From Amycolatopsis endophytica (GTDB lineage: Bacteria > Actinomycetota > Actinomycetes > Mycobacteriales > Pseudonocardiaceae), in assembly GCF_013410405.1 (NCBI RefSeq), contig NZ_JACCFK010000001.1:2790001-2854000 (forward strand): DNA of 64,000 bases, given 5' to 3'. The position numbers and the translations under genes were made by a program. The notes under the pieces are model-generated. The model was given only the letters and a program-made list of their open reading frames with translations. It was not told the DNA's origin and did not search any database. Below, piece after piece: positions 18,698-29,049 of the stretch. Every line of letters begins with the position of its first letter. The first letter of the stretch is position 1.

Positions 18698-19636
18698 TCA
18701 GGCTGGGGTGAGGACGGTTTTGCCCGCGAGGCGGCCGGACGCGGCTTCGTCGTGGACGGCGGGGAGGTCGGCGAGTGGGCGGTGGTCGGCGATGTCGATG
18801 TGCAGTTCGCCGTGGTCGACGCGGGTGACGAGTTCGGCGAGCTGGCCGGGTTTGCTGAGCACGAACACGCGTGCCGTGCGGATGCCGCGTCCGGGGTTGT
18901 CCGGTGGCGGAGTGGTGGTCGAGACGAGTGCGCCGCCGTCGGTGACGAGGTCGGCGAGTGCGGCGGTTTCCTCGGGAGTGGTGGTGACGAGGTTGACCAC
19001 GACGTCGAAGGGGGCGCCCTCGGCGGTGAGGGGACTGGCCGTGTGGTCGAGGTGGCCGATGACGCGGTCGGCGCCGTGGCGATGAAGCCGCTCGGTGTGG
19101 CGCGGGCTTGCGGTGCCGGTGACGTGGGCCCCGGCCTGGTGAGCGAGTTGGACGGCGTAGCCGCCGACCGCGCCCCCGGCTCCATTGATCAGGACGGTCT
19201 GCCCGGTGCGCAGGTCGGCGTGCTCGAACAGCGCCTGCCAGGCGGTCAGCCCGCCCACCGGCAATGCGGCGGCGTCGGCCAGTTCGACGGTGCGCGGCGC
19301 GGGGGCCAGGACCTCGGCGGGTGCGAGCACGTAGTCGGCGGCGGCGCCGTCGGCGTTCATCGGCAGAAACGCCACCACGGTGTCGCCGACCTGCCGGCCC
19401 TCGACCCCGGCGCCGAGTTCGGCGACCGTTCCCGCGACGTCGATGCCCGGCGTGTGCGGGAACTCCACCGGGAACACCTCCCGCAGGGCACCGGCGCGGA
19501 TACCGATGTCGACCGGGTTGAACGTGGTGCCCGCGACCTGGACCAGCACCTGCCCCGCGCCGGGCACCGGCCGCTCGGCCTCCTCGTGCACCAGCACGTC
19601 ACTGCCGCCGTAGCTGTGGTACCGCACAGCCTTCAT
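18698..19636 (-). CDS. Quinone oxidoreductase-like MDR family NADPH-dependent reductase
   Basis: The 312-residue protein belongs to the medium-chain reductase superfamily. The GroES-like domain occupies residues ~1-120, followed by the NADPH fold with INGAGGAVGGYAVQLAH at ~148. Zinc-ligand cysteines of true alcohol dehydrogenases are missing, which points to the zeta-crystallin/QOR branch acting on quinones, enones or related electrophiles. ATG 19636 is preceded by GAGGAGG. Three palindromes in its promoter suggest repression by a dedicated regulator whose gene is not adjacent. Confidence 0.87.
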   Translation of the reverse strand: MKAVRYHSYGGSDVLVHEEAERPVPGAGQVLVQVAGTTFNPVDIGIRAGALREVFPVEFPHTPGIDVAGTVAELGAGVEGRQVGDTVVAFLPMNADGAAADYVLAPAEVLAPAPRTVELADAAALPVGGLTAWQALFEHADLRTGQTVLINGAGGAVGGYAVQLAHQAGAHVTGTASPRHTERLHRHGADRVIGHLDHTASPLTAEGAPFDVVVNLVTTTPEETAALADLVTDGGALVSTTTPPPDNPGRGIRTARVFVLSKPGQLAELVTRVDHGELHIDIADHRPLADLPAVHDEAASGRLAGKTVLTPA

Positions 19637-19656
19637 GACCGCCTCCTCGAAACTGT

Positions 19657-19748
19657 TTCGATGTCGAAGTGACTCCACGCTAGCTCACTTCGAACTCGAA
19701 GCAAATCGTCCGCGCGGTGAAGTGGGTCACTTATGTTTCGAACTCGAA
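19657..19748. promoter_or_regulatory. Three TTCGA-N2-TCGAA palindromes, candidate operators
   Basis: Copies lie at 19657-19668 (TTCGATGTCGAA), 19689-19700 (TTCGAACTCGAA) and 19737-19748 (TTCGAACTCGAA), all between the reductase start and the convergent-side synthetase stop. The centre-to-centre spacings are 32 and 48 bases. Three perfect 5+5 inverted repeats with the same 2-base gap are unlikely by chance and point to a dimeric repressor such as a TetR, MarR or HxlR protein. Confidence 0.7.
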
Positions 19749-19855
19749 CCAACTCGAGGGGGAGGGCCCGGCCGACGGAGACGTGCTCCGTTGGCCGGGC
19801 GGAGTGTCGACGAGGGTCAGGAGTGCGGTGCGTGAGCGCAGGTGCTGGCGCGGAC

Positions 19856-21715
19856 CTACCCGGACAGCGCCGCCCGCAGGGACTCCAGCACCGACGGGTC
19901 CTCGATCGTCGACGGGGTCGCTTCCGCGCGGCCCTCGGCGATGGCGCGCATCGATTTGCGGAGGATCTTGCCCGAGCGGGTCTTCGGCAGGGCGTCCACG
20001 ACCGTGACCTGCCGGAACGCCGCCACAGCGCCGATGTCGCGGCGCACGGCGGCAATCAGGTCGTCCTCCAGGCCGTCGGCGGAGGCGCCCGACTTCAACA
20101 CCACGAAACCCCGCGGCAGCTGGCCCTTCAAACCATCACGCACACCGATCACCGCGCATTCGGCCACCGCCGGGTGCGCGGCCAGCACCGCTTCCATCGC
20201 CCCCGTCGACAACCGGTGGCCCGCCACGTTGATCACGTCGTCGGTGCGGCCCATGACGAACAGGTAGCCGTCCTCGTCGAGGAAACCGCCGTCGCCGGTC
20301 AGGTAGTAGCCGTCGAAGCGGGAGAGGTAGGAGGCCACGTAACGGTCGTCGTCGTTCCACAGGCCCAGCAGGGTGCCGGGTGGGAGGGGCAGCTTGAGGC
20401 AGATCGCGCCCTCCTCGCCCCGCGCCACGGGCGTGCCCGACTCCGCCAGGATCCGCACGTCATACCCCGGCATCGGCACGCTCGGCGAGCCGGGCTTGAG
20501 CGCCAGGGGCTCCAGGCCACGGGGACTGGCCGCGACCGCCCAGCCCGTTTCGGTCTGCCACCAGTGGTCCACCACCGGCACGCCCAGCGAAGACGAAGCC
20601 CAGTGGTACGTCTCCGGGTCCAGACGCTCCCCGGCCAGGAACAACGTCCGCAGCGAAGGCATGTCCCGGAGCAACGTGCCCGACGGATCGACCTTCTTGA
20701 TCGCCCGCATCGCCGTCGGAGCGGTGAACAGTGCCTTCACGCCGTGCTCCGAAATCACCCGCCAGAACGCCCCGGCATCGGGCGTGCCCACCGGTTTGCC
20801 TTCGTACAGCACGGTTGTCGCACCCACCAGCAAAGGTGCGTACACGATGTAGGAATGTCCGACCACCCATCCGACATCGGAGGCCGTCCACCACACGTCA
20901 CCCGGCCCGATGTCGTAGATGTTCGTCATCGACCACGCCAGCGCGACCGCGTGGCCGCCGTTGTCGCGCACCACGCCCTTCGGCCTGCCCGTCGTGCCGG
21001 AGGTGTAGAGCACGTACAACGGATCGGTCGCCGCAACCTCCACACAGGACACCGGGGAGGCTCCGGCCATCAACGAGTCCCAGTCGTGGTCGCCAGGTCC
21101 CAGCGAAGCCCGCAGCTCGTCCCGCTGGAACACCACAACGGAAGGCGACTCGCCGGACAGGGAAATCGCCTCGTCCACAATGGGCTTGTAGGCGATGACC
21201 CGCGTCGGCTCGATGCCGCACGAGCCGCACACCACGACCTTCGGCTTGGCGTCGGCGATGCGTGCCGCGAGCTCCTTCGGCGCGAAACCGCCGAACACCA
21301 CCGAATGCACCGCACCCAGCCGCGCGCACGCCAGCATCGCGACCACCGCCTGCGGCACCATCGGCAGGTAGATCACCACCCGGTCACCCCGGCCCACGCC
21401 GAGGCCGCGCAGCGCGCCCGCGAACCGGGACACCTCGTCCAGCAACTCGGCGTAGGTGTAGCGGGCGGACGACCCGGTGACCGGCGAGTCGTGGACCAGC
21501 GCGAGCCGGTCACCGTGCCCGGCCGCCACGTGCCGGTCCAACGCGTTGTAGCAGGTGTTCAGCCTGCCGTCGGGGAACCACCGGTACCAGGGCGGGCGCT
21601 CGGCGTCCAGCGCGCGCGACGGCTCGCGCGACCAGCTGACGGCCGAAGCCGCGGAGAGCCAGAACCCCTCCGGATCGCGCAGACTCTCCTCGTAGACGCC
21701 GGCGTACCCGCCCAT
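19856..21715 (-). CDS. Acyl-CoA synthetase, PrpE-like (propionate/acetate-CoA ligase)
   Basis: The 619-residue enzyme has the Acs/PrpE layout: an N-terminal helical cap (YEESLRDPEGFW), the AMP-binding motif YTSGTTGRPKG near residue 240, the WWQTETG motif, and a C-terminal PKTRSGKILRK in which the Lys is the catalytic and acetylation site. It would activate a short-chain acid to acyl-CoA. ATG 21715 follows the DUF779 stop by 10 bases, so it is the third gene of an aldehyde dehydrogenase operon. This placement suggests it captures the acid released by that dehydrogenase. Acetate versus propionate preference cannot be settled by eye. Confidence 0.88.
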   Translation of the reverse strand: MGGYAGVYEESLRDPEGFWLSAASAVSWSREPSRALDAERPPWYRWFPDGRLNTCYNALDRHVAAGHGDRLALVHDSPVTGSSARYTYAELLDEVSRFAGALRGLGVGRGDRVVIYLPMVPQAVVAMLACARLGAVHSVVFGGFAPKELAARIADAKPKVVVCGSCGIEPTRVIAYKPIVDEAISLSGESPSVVVFQRDELRASLGPGDHDWDSLMAGASPVSCVEVAATDPLYVLYTSGTTGRPKGVVRDNGGHAVALAWSMTNIYDIGPGDVWWTASDVGWVVGHSYIVYAPLLVGATTVLYEGKPVGTPDAGAFWRVISEHGVKALFTAPTAMRAIKKVDPSGTLLRDMPSLRTLFLAGERLDPETYHWASSSLGVPVVDHWWQTETGWAVAASPRGLEPLALKPGSPSVPMPGYDVRILAESGTPVARGEEGAICLKLPLPPGTLLGLWNDDDRYVASYLSRFDGYYLTGDGGFLDEDGYLFVMGRTDDVINVAGHRLSTGAMEAVLAAHPAVAECAVIGVRDGLKGQLPRGFVVLKSGASADGLEDDLIAAVRRDIGAVAAFRQVTVVDALPKTRSGKILRKSMRAIAEGRAEATPSTIEDPSVLESLRAALSG

Positions 21716-21725
21716 TCCCGTCCTC

Positions 21726-22094
21726 TCAGTCCAGTTCGGACAACTCATCGTCGGTCAGCAGACGTGACCGGATCAGAAACCGCACGCCCTCCGGTGCCTC
21801 CAGCGAGAAACCGCTTCCCCGGCCGGGCACCACGTCGATCGTCAGGTGCGTGTGCTTCCAGTACTCGAACTGCGCGGCCGACATCCACACCGCAACCGGG
21901 TCCGGCACCTCGGCGACCGTGAGATCGCCGAGGTGCACATCGGACGCGCCGGTGCGGAACTCGCCCGCCGGGTAACACATGGGCGCACTGCCATCGCAGC
22001 ATCCACCGGACTGGTGGAACATCAGTGGCCCATGTGTCCCCGCCAGCCGCCGCAGCAGGGCGGCGGCGTCCTCGGTGAGATCCACCCGGCCCAT
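21726..22094 (-). CDS. DUF779 family protein
   Basis: The 122-residue protein has the DUF779 hallmark HQSGGCCDGSAPMCYP, rich in Cys and His, followed by a conserved DVHLGD and a YWKHTHLTIDVVPGRG segment. The Cys-Cys pair suggests metal or redox chemistry. The family is commonly found beside ExaC/AldA-type aldehyde dehydrogenases, exactly as here, where its start lies four bases after the dehydrogenase stop. The function is unknown. Confidence 0.9.
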   Translation of the reverse strand: MGRVDLTEDAAALLRRLAGTHGPLMFHQSGGCCDGSAPMCYPAGEFRTGASDVHLGDLTVAEVPDPVAVWMSAAQFEYWKHTHLTIDVVPGRGSGFSLEAPEGVRFLIRSRLLTDDELSELD

Positions 22095-22098
22095 GGCT

Positions 22099-23622
<1,524 letters not shown>

Positions 23623-23695
23623 GTGCCTGCCTCCTGGTCGACTCTGCGGTGCGTACGTCTTCGGCGCACCGCGCGCCAAAGCTAAGGCGGGTGAC

Positions 23696-23712
23696 GTTGC
23701 AGCGCCGTTGCA
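23696..23712 (+). promoter_or_regulatory. GTTGCA-N5-GTTGCA direct-repeat operator (site 1)
   Basis: Two GTTGCA words at 23696 and 23707 are spaced 11 bases apart, which places them on the same DNA face. The site lies between the divergent aldehyde dehydrogenase and GAF-regulator genes. The same arrangement occurs twice at 26.2 kb. Confidence 0.7.
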
Positions 23713-23782
23713 ACGGTTGCCGAACGCGGGTGCGGCCCGGCATGCTGCGGGGACCGATCCGCCGACGCCGCCGGAGTGCTCC

Positions 23783-25276
23783 ATGGACACCGAGACGCTG
23801 AACACCACCCAGACGGCGCTGAACCTGGCGCCGGACCCGCTCGTGCAGTTCGATGTGCTGCAACGGGTTCACGAAGCAACGCTGAGCGGTTCTCGGTCGC
23901 CGCTGTCACCCCGTCCGGTGATTTCCGAATCCTGGGAACGGTCACTGGCGGCGCACATCGACCCGGATGACTTCCGGCCGCCGATCGTCTACCAACCGGA
24001 CGAGGTCGCCGAGGTCCGCTCCGCCCACCCGTTGCACGCCGTTCTGCCGCCGCTGCGGGAGCTGCTGGTCAGCATCGCCGACGAGTCCCGGCACGTCATG
24101 ATCGTCACCGACGCCGAGGGCATCATCCTGTGGCGCGAGGGGCCGGCGAACCTGTGCAGCCAAGCCGACCCGGTCGGGTTGTGCGAGGGCACCGGCTGGT
24201 CCGAACGAGCGATCGGGACCAACGCGATGGGCACCGCGCTCGCGGTGGACGCGCCGGTGCAGATCTACTCGGCCGAGCACCTGGTGCGCACCTACCACGG
24301 GTGGTCGTGCGCGGCGGCCCCGATCCACGATCCGGACACCGGTGAGCTGCTCGGCGCCATCGACGTCAGCGGCCTGCTCGACGCGCTGCACCCGGCGATG
24401 TTTTCGCTGGTCAACGCCACCGCGCAGCTTGCCGAGAACCACCTGCGGCGGCGCATGGAGTGGCTGGACGAGCAGCTGCTGACCAAGAACATGCCGCACC
24501 TCGCGCGCCTGCGCGGTGAGCCGGGCGCCCTCCTCACGCCCACCGGGCGGGTCATCGCCGCCGACCGGTTGAGCCGCTGGCCACGCCGGATCGCGGTGGA
24601 CGCCGAGCGGGTGCTGCTCGACGACGGCAGGGAAGCCCAGGTCGAGCCGTTGGCGGAGGGGTACCTGCTGCGGGTTCCGGAGACCCGGGCATCGCGGCGG
24701 CCGACGCTGGAGCTGTCGTTCCTCGGCGACAACCCGGCCGCGGTGATCAACGGGCGCAAACTGCCGCTCACCCTGCGCCGCGCCGAGATCCTGGCGCTGC
24801 TCGCCCTGCACCCGTCCGGGTTGACCGCCGAACAACTGGCCTTCCAGCTCTACGGTGACGACGGCAACCCGACGACGGTGCGTGCCGAGATCCACCGGTT
24901 GCGTGGTCAGCTCGGCGGGCAGGCGATGCGCGCCAAGCCGTACCAGCTGTGCGCCGAGGTCGAGGCCGATTTCCTGACCGTGCGCGACGCGCTCAACGCC
25001 GGGGACGCGGCCGCGGCGGTCGCGGCGTGCCCGGCGCCGCTGCTGAGCCGGTCCGACGCCCCGGCCATCCGCGCCGAGCGGGAACAGCTGGTCGTGGCCG
25101 TGCGCACCGCGGTGCTCGGGCATCCCGACCTGGACGTGCTGTGGCAGTTCGCGCAGAGCGGGACCGGCCGGGACGACGTCGAGGTGTTCGAACGGCTCAC
25201 ACGTGAGCTGCCGGCCAGCGACCCCAGGCAGGCCGTCGCCACGGCCCGCCTGGACTGGCTGCTCGGCGAGGACTAA
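23783..25276 (+). CDS. GAF-domain transcriptional activator with OmpR/SARP-like winged helix
   Basis: The 497-residue regulator starts at ATG 23783. An N-terminal region with ISESWERSL resembles AcoR-type activators. A GAF domain spans ~85-230 ([42 protein letters not shown]). There is no sigma-54 AAA+ module. Instead, a winged-helix segment (~320-385, [18 protein letters not shown] and [15 protein letters not shown]) and a BTAD-like helical tail follow. Proteins with such winged helices often bind tandem direct repeats spaced by one DNA turn, matching the 11-bp repeats next to this gene and at the diol dehydratase promoter. It probably senses a diol, alcohol or aldehyde. Confidence 0.82.
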   Translation: MDTETLNTTQTALNLAPDPLVQFDVLQRVHEATLSGSRSPLSPRPVISESWERSLAAHIDPDDFRPPIVYQPDEVAEVRSAHPLHAVLPPLRELLVSIADESRHVMIVTDAEGIILWREGPANLCSQADPVGLCEGTGWSERAIGTNAMGTALAVDAPVQIYSAEHLVRTYHGWSCAAAPIHDPDTGELLGAIDVSGLLDALHPAMFSLVNATAQLAENHLRRRMEWLDEQLLTKNMPHLARLRGEPGALLTPTGRVIAADRLSRWPRRIAVDAERVLLDDGREAQVEPLAEGYLLRVPETRASRRPTLELSFLGDNPAAVINGRKLPLTLRRAEILALLALHPSGLTAEQLAFQLYGDDGNPTTVRAEIHRLRGQLGGQAMRAKPYQLCAEVEADFLTVRDALNAGDAAAAVAACPAPLLSRSDAPAIRAEREQLVVAVRTAVLGHPDLDVLWQFAQSGTGRDDVEVFERLTRELPASDPRQAVATARLDWLLGED

Positions 25277-26145
25277 GACGTGGTGAACTTCTCCTCCGCG
25301 ACCTGGCGTGCGTGCAGCACGTCGCCGATGAAGAAGTCGTACAGCAGGGCGCCGAGGACACCGCCGACGAGCGGCCCGACGATCGGCACCCACAGGTAGC
25401 TGCTCATCGCCGTGTCGCCCCAGCCGGCGAAGAACGCGAACAGCCGCGGCCCGAAGTCACGCGCCGGGTTGATCGCGTAACCGGCGTTGGCGCCGTAGGA
25501 CAGGCCGATCGCCGCCACGGTGAACCCGATCAGCAGCGGGCCGGTCTTCGGCGACATCGCCTTGCTGCGTGCGTCGATCAGCGCCAGCACCACGGCGAGC
25601 AGCACCGCGGTGCCCACGACCTGGTCGAGCAGCGGCCCGAACCAGCCGGAGAAGTACGGCGCCGGAACGGTGGCGAAGATCGAGAAGGTGGTCTCGCCCT
25701 TGGATTCTCCCGCCGCGGCTTCGAAGGCGCTGATCGCCGGGTGGTAAACGGCGTACACGAGTGCGGCCCCTGCGAACGCGCCGGCCAGCTGCGCACCCCA
25801 GTAGCCGGGCACCTTGCGCCACGGGAAGCGGCGGCGCACGGCCATCGCCAGCGTGACGGCCGGGTTCAGGTGCGCACCGCTGACCCCGCCCGCCACGTAC
25901 ACCGCGAACGCCACGGCGAACGCCCAGCCCCAGACGATCAGCAACCAGTCGCCGGAGCCCTGGAAGATCGTGGTGGCGCCGGCGGTGCGGCCGGAGCCGG
26001 GCAGGCCCGCGACGGCCATCGCGACGCACGCGTCGCCGAGCGCGATGAGCAGGAACGTGCCGAAGAACTCGGCGAGCAGATCGCCGCGCCTACCGGTCAG
26101 CCGGTTCAGGGCGGTCGGGCGGCGCAGGGGTGCCACGTCGGTCAC
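25273..26145 (-). CDS. MIP-family aquaglyceroporin (glycerol/diol facilitator)
   Basis: The 290-residue channel has six predicted membrane helices and both pore motifs: HLNPAVTLA in the first half and AINPARDFGPR in the second. The Asp after the second NPAR is the residue typical of glycerol-conducting GlpF-type channels. GTG 26145 is preceded by AAGGAGG. Its stop overlaps the last codon of the convergent GAF regulator. It is divergent from the diol dehydratase operon, so uptake of glycerol or 1,2-propanediol for that enzyme is the likely role. Confidence 0.92.
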   Translation of the reverse strand: MTDVAPLRRPTALNRLTGRRGDLLAEFFGTFLLIALGDACVAMAVAGLPGSGRTAGATTIFQGSGDWLLIVWGWAFAVAFAVYVAGGVSGAHLNPAVTLAMAVRRRFPWRKVPGYWGAQLAGAFAGAALVYAVYHPAISAFEAAAGESKGETTFSIFATVPAPYFSGWFGPLLDQVVGTAVLLAVVLALIDARSKAMSPKTGPLLIGFTVAAIGLSYGANAGYAINPARDFGPRLFAFFAGWGDTAMSSYLWVPIVGPLVGGVLGALLYDFFIGDVLHARQVAEEKFTTS

Positions 26146-26194
26146 TGGGTCCTCCTTGACGCAGTCGGTTGCCGCCCAGATTGCGAAGCCGTGG

Positions 26195-26211
26195 GTTGCA
26201 CCGACGTTGCG
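26195..26211 (+). promoter_or_regulatory. GTTGCA-N5-GTTGCG direct-repeat operator (site 2)
   Basis: Repeat words at 26195 and 26206 are 11 bases apart, with the spacer CCGAC. The site lies 50 bases upstream of the aquaglyceroporin start and is one mismatch from site 1 in the hexamers. Confidence 0.68.
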
Positions 26212-26228
26212 CCGCTGCCGGGAACGGG

Positions 26229-26258
26229 GAACTCGCGCGCCGGAACGTGGGACTCGCG
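26229..26258 (+). repeat. 30-bp dispersed intergenic repeat, copy 1
   Basis: This segment begins gaactcgcgcg and ends gtgggactcgcg. Its reverse complement recurs at 60430-60459 with a single mismatch. It sits between the two operator sites of the divergent promoter. Confidence 0.8.
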
Positions 26259-26269
26259 GGGGGCGTGGG

Positions 26270-26286
26270 TGCAACGTCGATGCAAC
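26270..26286 (-). promoter_or_regulatory. GTTGCA-N5-GTTGCA direct-repeat operator (site 3)
   Basis: Read on the minus strand, the words are GTTGCA and GTTGCA with spacer TCGAC, again 11 bases apart. On the plus strand it reads TGCAAC twice. It lies 24 bases upstream of the first diol dehydratase gene. Confidence 0.7.
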
Positions 26287-26310
26287 GTGACCGTGCTTAC
26301 GGTCCGGCCC

Positions 26311-26757
26311 GTGACTACTCCGAGCCAGGTGGACCTCGACCCGGGCCGGGACTACCCGCTCGCGGCGCGGCGCCCCGAACTGCTGAAAACCCCGACCGGC
26401 AAACGCCTCGACGACCTCACCATGGAGGCCGTCCTGGCTGGTGACGTCGCCGCCGAGGACCTGCGCATCGCGCCGGAAACCCTGCGGCTGCAGGCGCAGA
26501 TCGCGGACCGCATGGGCCGTCCGCAGCTCGCGCAGAACTTCCGCCGCGCGGCGGAGCTGACCGCGTTGCCCGACGAGCTGGTCCTGTCGTTCTACAACGC
26601 GCTGCGGCCGCGCGCCTCCACCAAGCAGCAGCTGACCGCGATCGCCGACGAGCTGGAGTCGAAGTACTCCGCCACGCTGTGCGCGGCGCTCGTCCGCGAG
26701 GCGGCCGACGTCTACGAGCGGCGCGACATCCTCGCGCCCGGAAAGGGCACGCGATGA
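26311..26757 (+). CDS. pduE: Diol/glycerol dehydratase small (gamma) subunit
   Basis: The 148-residue product matches the PduE/DhaE subunit: DYPLAARRPELLKTPTGKRL at the start, LDDLTMEAVLAGDV, TLRLQAQIADRMGRPQLAQN and the Arg/Ala-rich helical tail ending YERRDI. The adenosylcobalamin-dependent enzyme converts 1,2-diols or glycerol to aldehydes. The gene comes first in the operon, whereas enterobacterial operons place it last. Its TGA overlaps the ATG of the large subunit (ATGA at 26754-26757). Confidence 0.93.
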   Translation: MTTPSQVDLDPGRDYPLAARRPELLKTPTGKRLDDLTMEAVLAGDVAAEDLRIAPETLRLQAQIADRMGRPQLAQNFRRAAELTALPDELVLSFYNALRPRASTKQQLTAIADELESKYSATLCAALVREAADVYERRDILAPGKGTR

Positions 26758-28442
26758 CGGCAGCGAAGCAGTCGAAGCGGACCGAGGCACTGGAGCAGCG
26801 GCCGGTCAACCTGGACGGGTTCGTCGAGGAGTGGCCCGAGGTCGGCATGGTCGCGATGGACAGCCCCTTCGACCCGGAACCGTCGGTGCGGGTCTCCGAC
26901 GGCGTGATCGTCGAGATGGACGGCAAGCCGCGGGCCGAGTTCGACTTCCTCGACCAGTTCATCGCCGACCACGCCATCGACGTCGCCGTCACCGAGCAGG
27001 CGATGGCCCTTCCCGCCGTCGACATCGCGCACCTGCTGATCGATCCGCGCGCGACCAGGGCCGATGTGCTCGGGGTGTCGCGCGGGCTCACACCGGCGAA
27101 GCTGCTCGAAGTCGTCAAGACCATGAACGTGGTCGAGATGATGATGGCGCTGCAGAAGATGCGTGCCCGGCGGACCCCGGCGAACCAGGCCCACGCGACC
27201 AGCGCGCGGGACAACCCGGTGCAGGTCGCGGCCGACGCGGCGGAGGCGTCGCTGCGCGGGTTCCGCGAGCTGGAGACCACGCTCGGTGTCGTGCGGTACG
27301 CGCCGCTGGTGGCGATCGCGCTGCAGGTCGGCGCCCAGGCGGGCACGCCGGGCGTGCTCACCCAGTGCGCGCTGGAAGAAGCGACCGAACTCGAACTGGG
27401 CATGCGCGGGATCACCGCCTACGCCGAGACCATCTCGGTGTACGGCACCGAGCCGGTGTTCTGCGACGGTGACGACACTCCCTGGTCCAAGGCGTTCCTC
27501 GCCTCCGCCTACGCCTCGCGCGGCATCAAAATGCGGTTCACCTCCGGCACCGGGTCCGAGGTGCAGATGGGCAACGCCGAGGGCAAGTCCATGCTGTACC
27601 TGGAGATCCGCTGCATCCTGGTGACCAAGGGCGCCGGGGTGCAGGGCCTGCAGAACGGCTCGATCAGCTGCATCGGCGTGCCCGGCGCGGTGCCGGCCGG
27701 AATCCGCGCGGTGCTCGCGGAAAACCTGATCGCCAGCACCGTCGACCTGGAGTGCGCATCCGGCAACGACCAGTCGTTCTCGCACTCCGACATGCGCCGC
27801 GTCGCGCGGTTGCTGCCACAGCTGTTGCCCGGCACCGACTTCGTCTGCTCGGGTTACTCCTCGACGCCGAACTACGACAACATGTTCGCCGGTTCCAATG
27901 TGGACGCCGAGGATTACGACGACTGGAACGTCCTCCAGCGTGACCTTCAGGTCGACGGCGGTCTGCGGCACGTGCCCGAGGCGCAGATCCTCGCCGCGCG
28001 CAACCGGGCGGCTCGTGCGCTGCAGGGTGTGTTCGCCTACCTCGACCTGCCGCCGATCTCCGACAAGGAGGTCGAGGCGGTCACCTACGCGCACGGCAGC
28101 AAGGACCTGCCGCTGCGGGACGTGCTGGAGGACCTCAAGGCGGCGCAGTCCGTGATGGACCGCGGCGTGACCGGTCTGGACATCGTCAAGGGACTGGACG
28201 CGGCCGGGTTCGGGGACATGGCGCAGACGTTGCTGGCCGTGCTGCGGCAGCGGGTGTCCGGGGACCTGCTGCACACGTCGGCGATCCTGACGCCCGAGCT
28301 GGAAACCCTGTCCGCGGTCAACGACACCAACGACTACGCCGGACCGGGCAGCGGCTACCGGCCCTCCGGGGCCCGCTGGGAAGAGATGAAGCGGCTCCGG
28401 CACGTCGTCAGCGCCCAGAATCCCGAGCAGGAAGTCGGCTGA
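26754..28442 (+). CDS. pduC: Diol/glycerol dehydratase large (alpha) subunit
   Basis: The 562-residue TIM-barrel catalytic subunit is very close to the classic enzyme. Visible conserved blocks include [93 protein letters not shown] and [19 protein letters not shown]. These carry the residues known to bind the substrate, Ca2+ or K+ and cobalamin. Family knowledge says B12-bound radical chemistry turns 1,2-propanediol into propionaldehyde or glycerol into 3-hydroxypropionaldehyde. Substrate preference cannot be read by eye. Confidence 0.96.
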   Translation: MTAAKQSKRTEALEQRPVNLDGFVEEWPEVGMVAMDSPFDPEPSVRVSDGVIVEMDGKPRAEFDFLDQFIADHAIDVAVTEQAMALPAVDIAHLLIDPRATRADVLGVSRGLTPAKLLEVVKTMNVVEMMMALQKMRARRTPANQAHATSARDNPVQVAADAAEASLRGFRELETTLGVVRYAPLVAIALQVGAQAGTPGVLTQCALEEATELELGMRGITAYAETISVYGTEPVFCDGDDTPWSKAFLASAYASRGIKMRFTSGTGSEVQMGNAEGKSMLYLEIRCILVTKGAGVQGLQNGSISCIGVPGAVPAGIRAVLAENLIASTVDLECASGNDQSFSHSDMRRVARLLPQLLPGTDFVCSGYSSTPNYDNMFAGSNVDAEDYDDWNVLQRDLQVDGGLRHVPEAQILAARNRAARALQGVFAYLDLPPISDKEVEAVTYAHGSKDLPLRDVLEDLKAAQSVMDRGVTGLDIVKGLDAAGFGDMAQTLLAVLRQRVSGDLLHTSAILTPELETLSAVNDTNDYAGPGSGYRPSGARWEEMKRLRHVVSAQNPEQEVG

Positions 28443-28453
28443 GGAGAGCGAGC

Positions 28454-29044
28454 ATGAACGACACCAGTGTGGGCAGCCGCCGTACGCTCGCCCTGACCGA
28501 GCGCGGTGAGGCCGGGCCGGGTACCCGCAGCGACGAGGTGGTCATCGGGATCTCGCCCGCGTTCGGCGATTTCTTCACCAAGACCATTGTGGACATCCCG
28601 CACGCCGAGGTGCTGCGCGAGCTGCTCGCCGGTATCGAGGAGCAGGGTGTGCACGCCCGGGTCATCCGGTTCCGCGGCGGCGCGGACCTCGCGGTGATCG
28701 CGCACGCCGCGGCGAAGCTGTCCGGTTCGGGTATCGCGATCGGCGTGCTGTCGCGTGGCACCACGATGATCCACCAGAAGGACCTCGTGCGGCTGTCCAA
28801 TCTGGAGCTGTTTCCGCAGGCGCCGCTGATGGACCTGGAGACCTTCCGCAAGGTCGGTCGCAACGCCGCCCGCTACGCCAAGGGTGAGTCGCCGGAGCCG
28901 GTGCCCGCGCGCAACGACTTCATGGCCCGCCCGCGCTGGCAGGCCAAGGCGGCGCTGCTGCACATCAAGGAGACCGAGTTCGTCGTACCCGGGGCCGCTC
29001 CGGTGGAGCTGGACGCGCGCATCCGGCTGGCCGACGCGGGCTGA
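28454..29044 (+). CDS. pduD: Diol/glycerol dehydratase medium (beta) subunit
   Basis: The 196-residue protein matches PduD/Dha[78 protein letters not shown], and [20 protein letters not shown] near the end. This subunit holds the lower face of the cobalamin. GGAGAGCGAGC precedes the ATG, and the gap from the large-subunit gene is 11 bases. The N-terminus is short and has no obvious encapsulation peptide of the kind used for targeting to microcompartments. Confidence 0.94.
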   Translation: MNDTSVGSRRTLALTERGEAGPGTRSDEVVIGISPAFGDFFTKTIVDIPHAEVLRELLAGIEEQGVHARVIRFRGGADLAVIAHAAAKLSGSGIAIGVLSRGTTMIHQKDLVRLSNLELFPQAPLMDLETFRKVGRNAARYAKGESPEPVPARNDFMARPRWQAKAALLHIKETEFVVPGAAPVELDARIRLADAG

Positions 29045-29049
29045 TCGCG

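Noticed and set aside
26146..26310. Possible cobalamin riboswitch ahead of the B12-dependent dehydratase operon
   Set aside because: The 165-base region is largely explained by two operator sites and the 30-bp repeat, and no B12-box-like sequence was seen.
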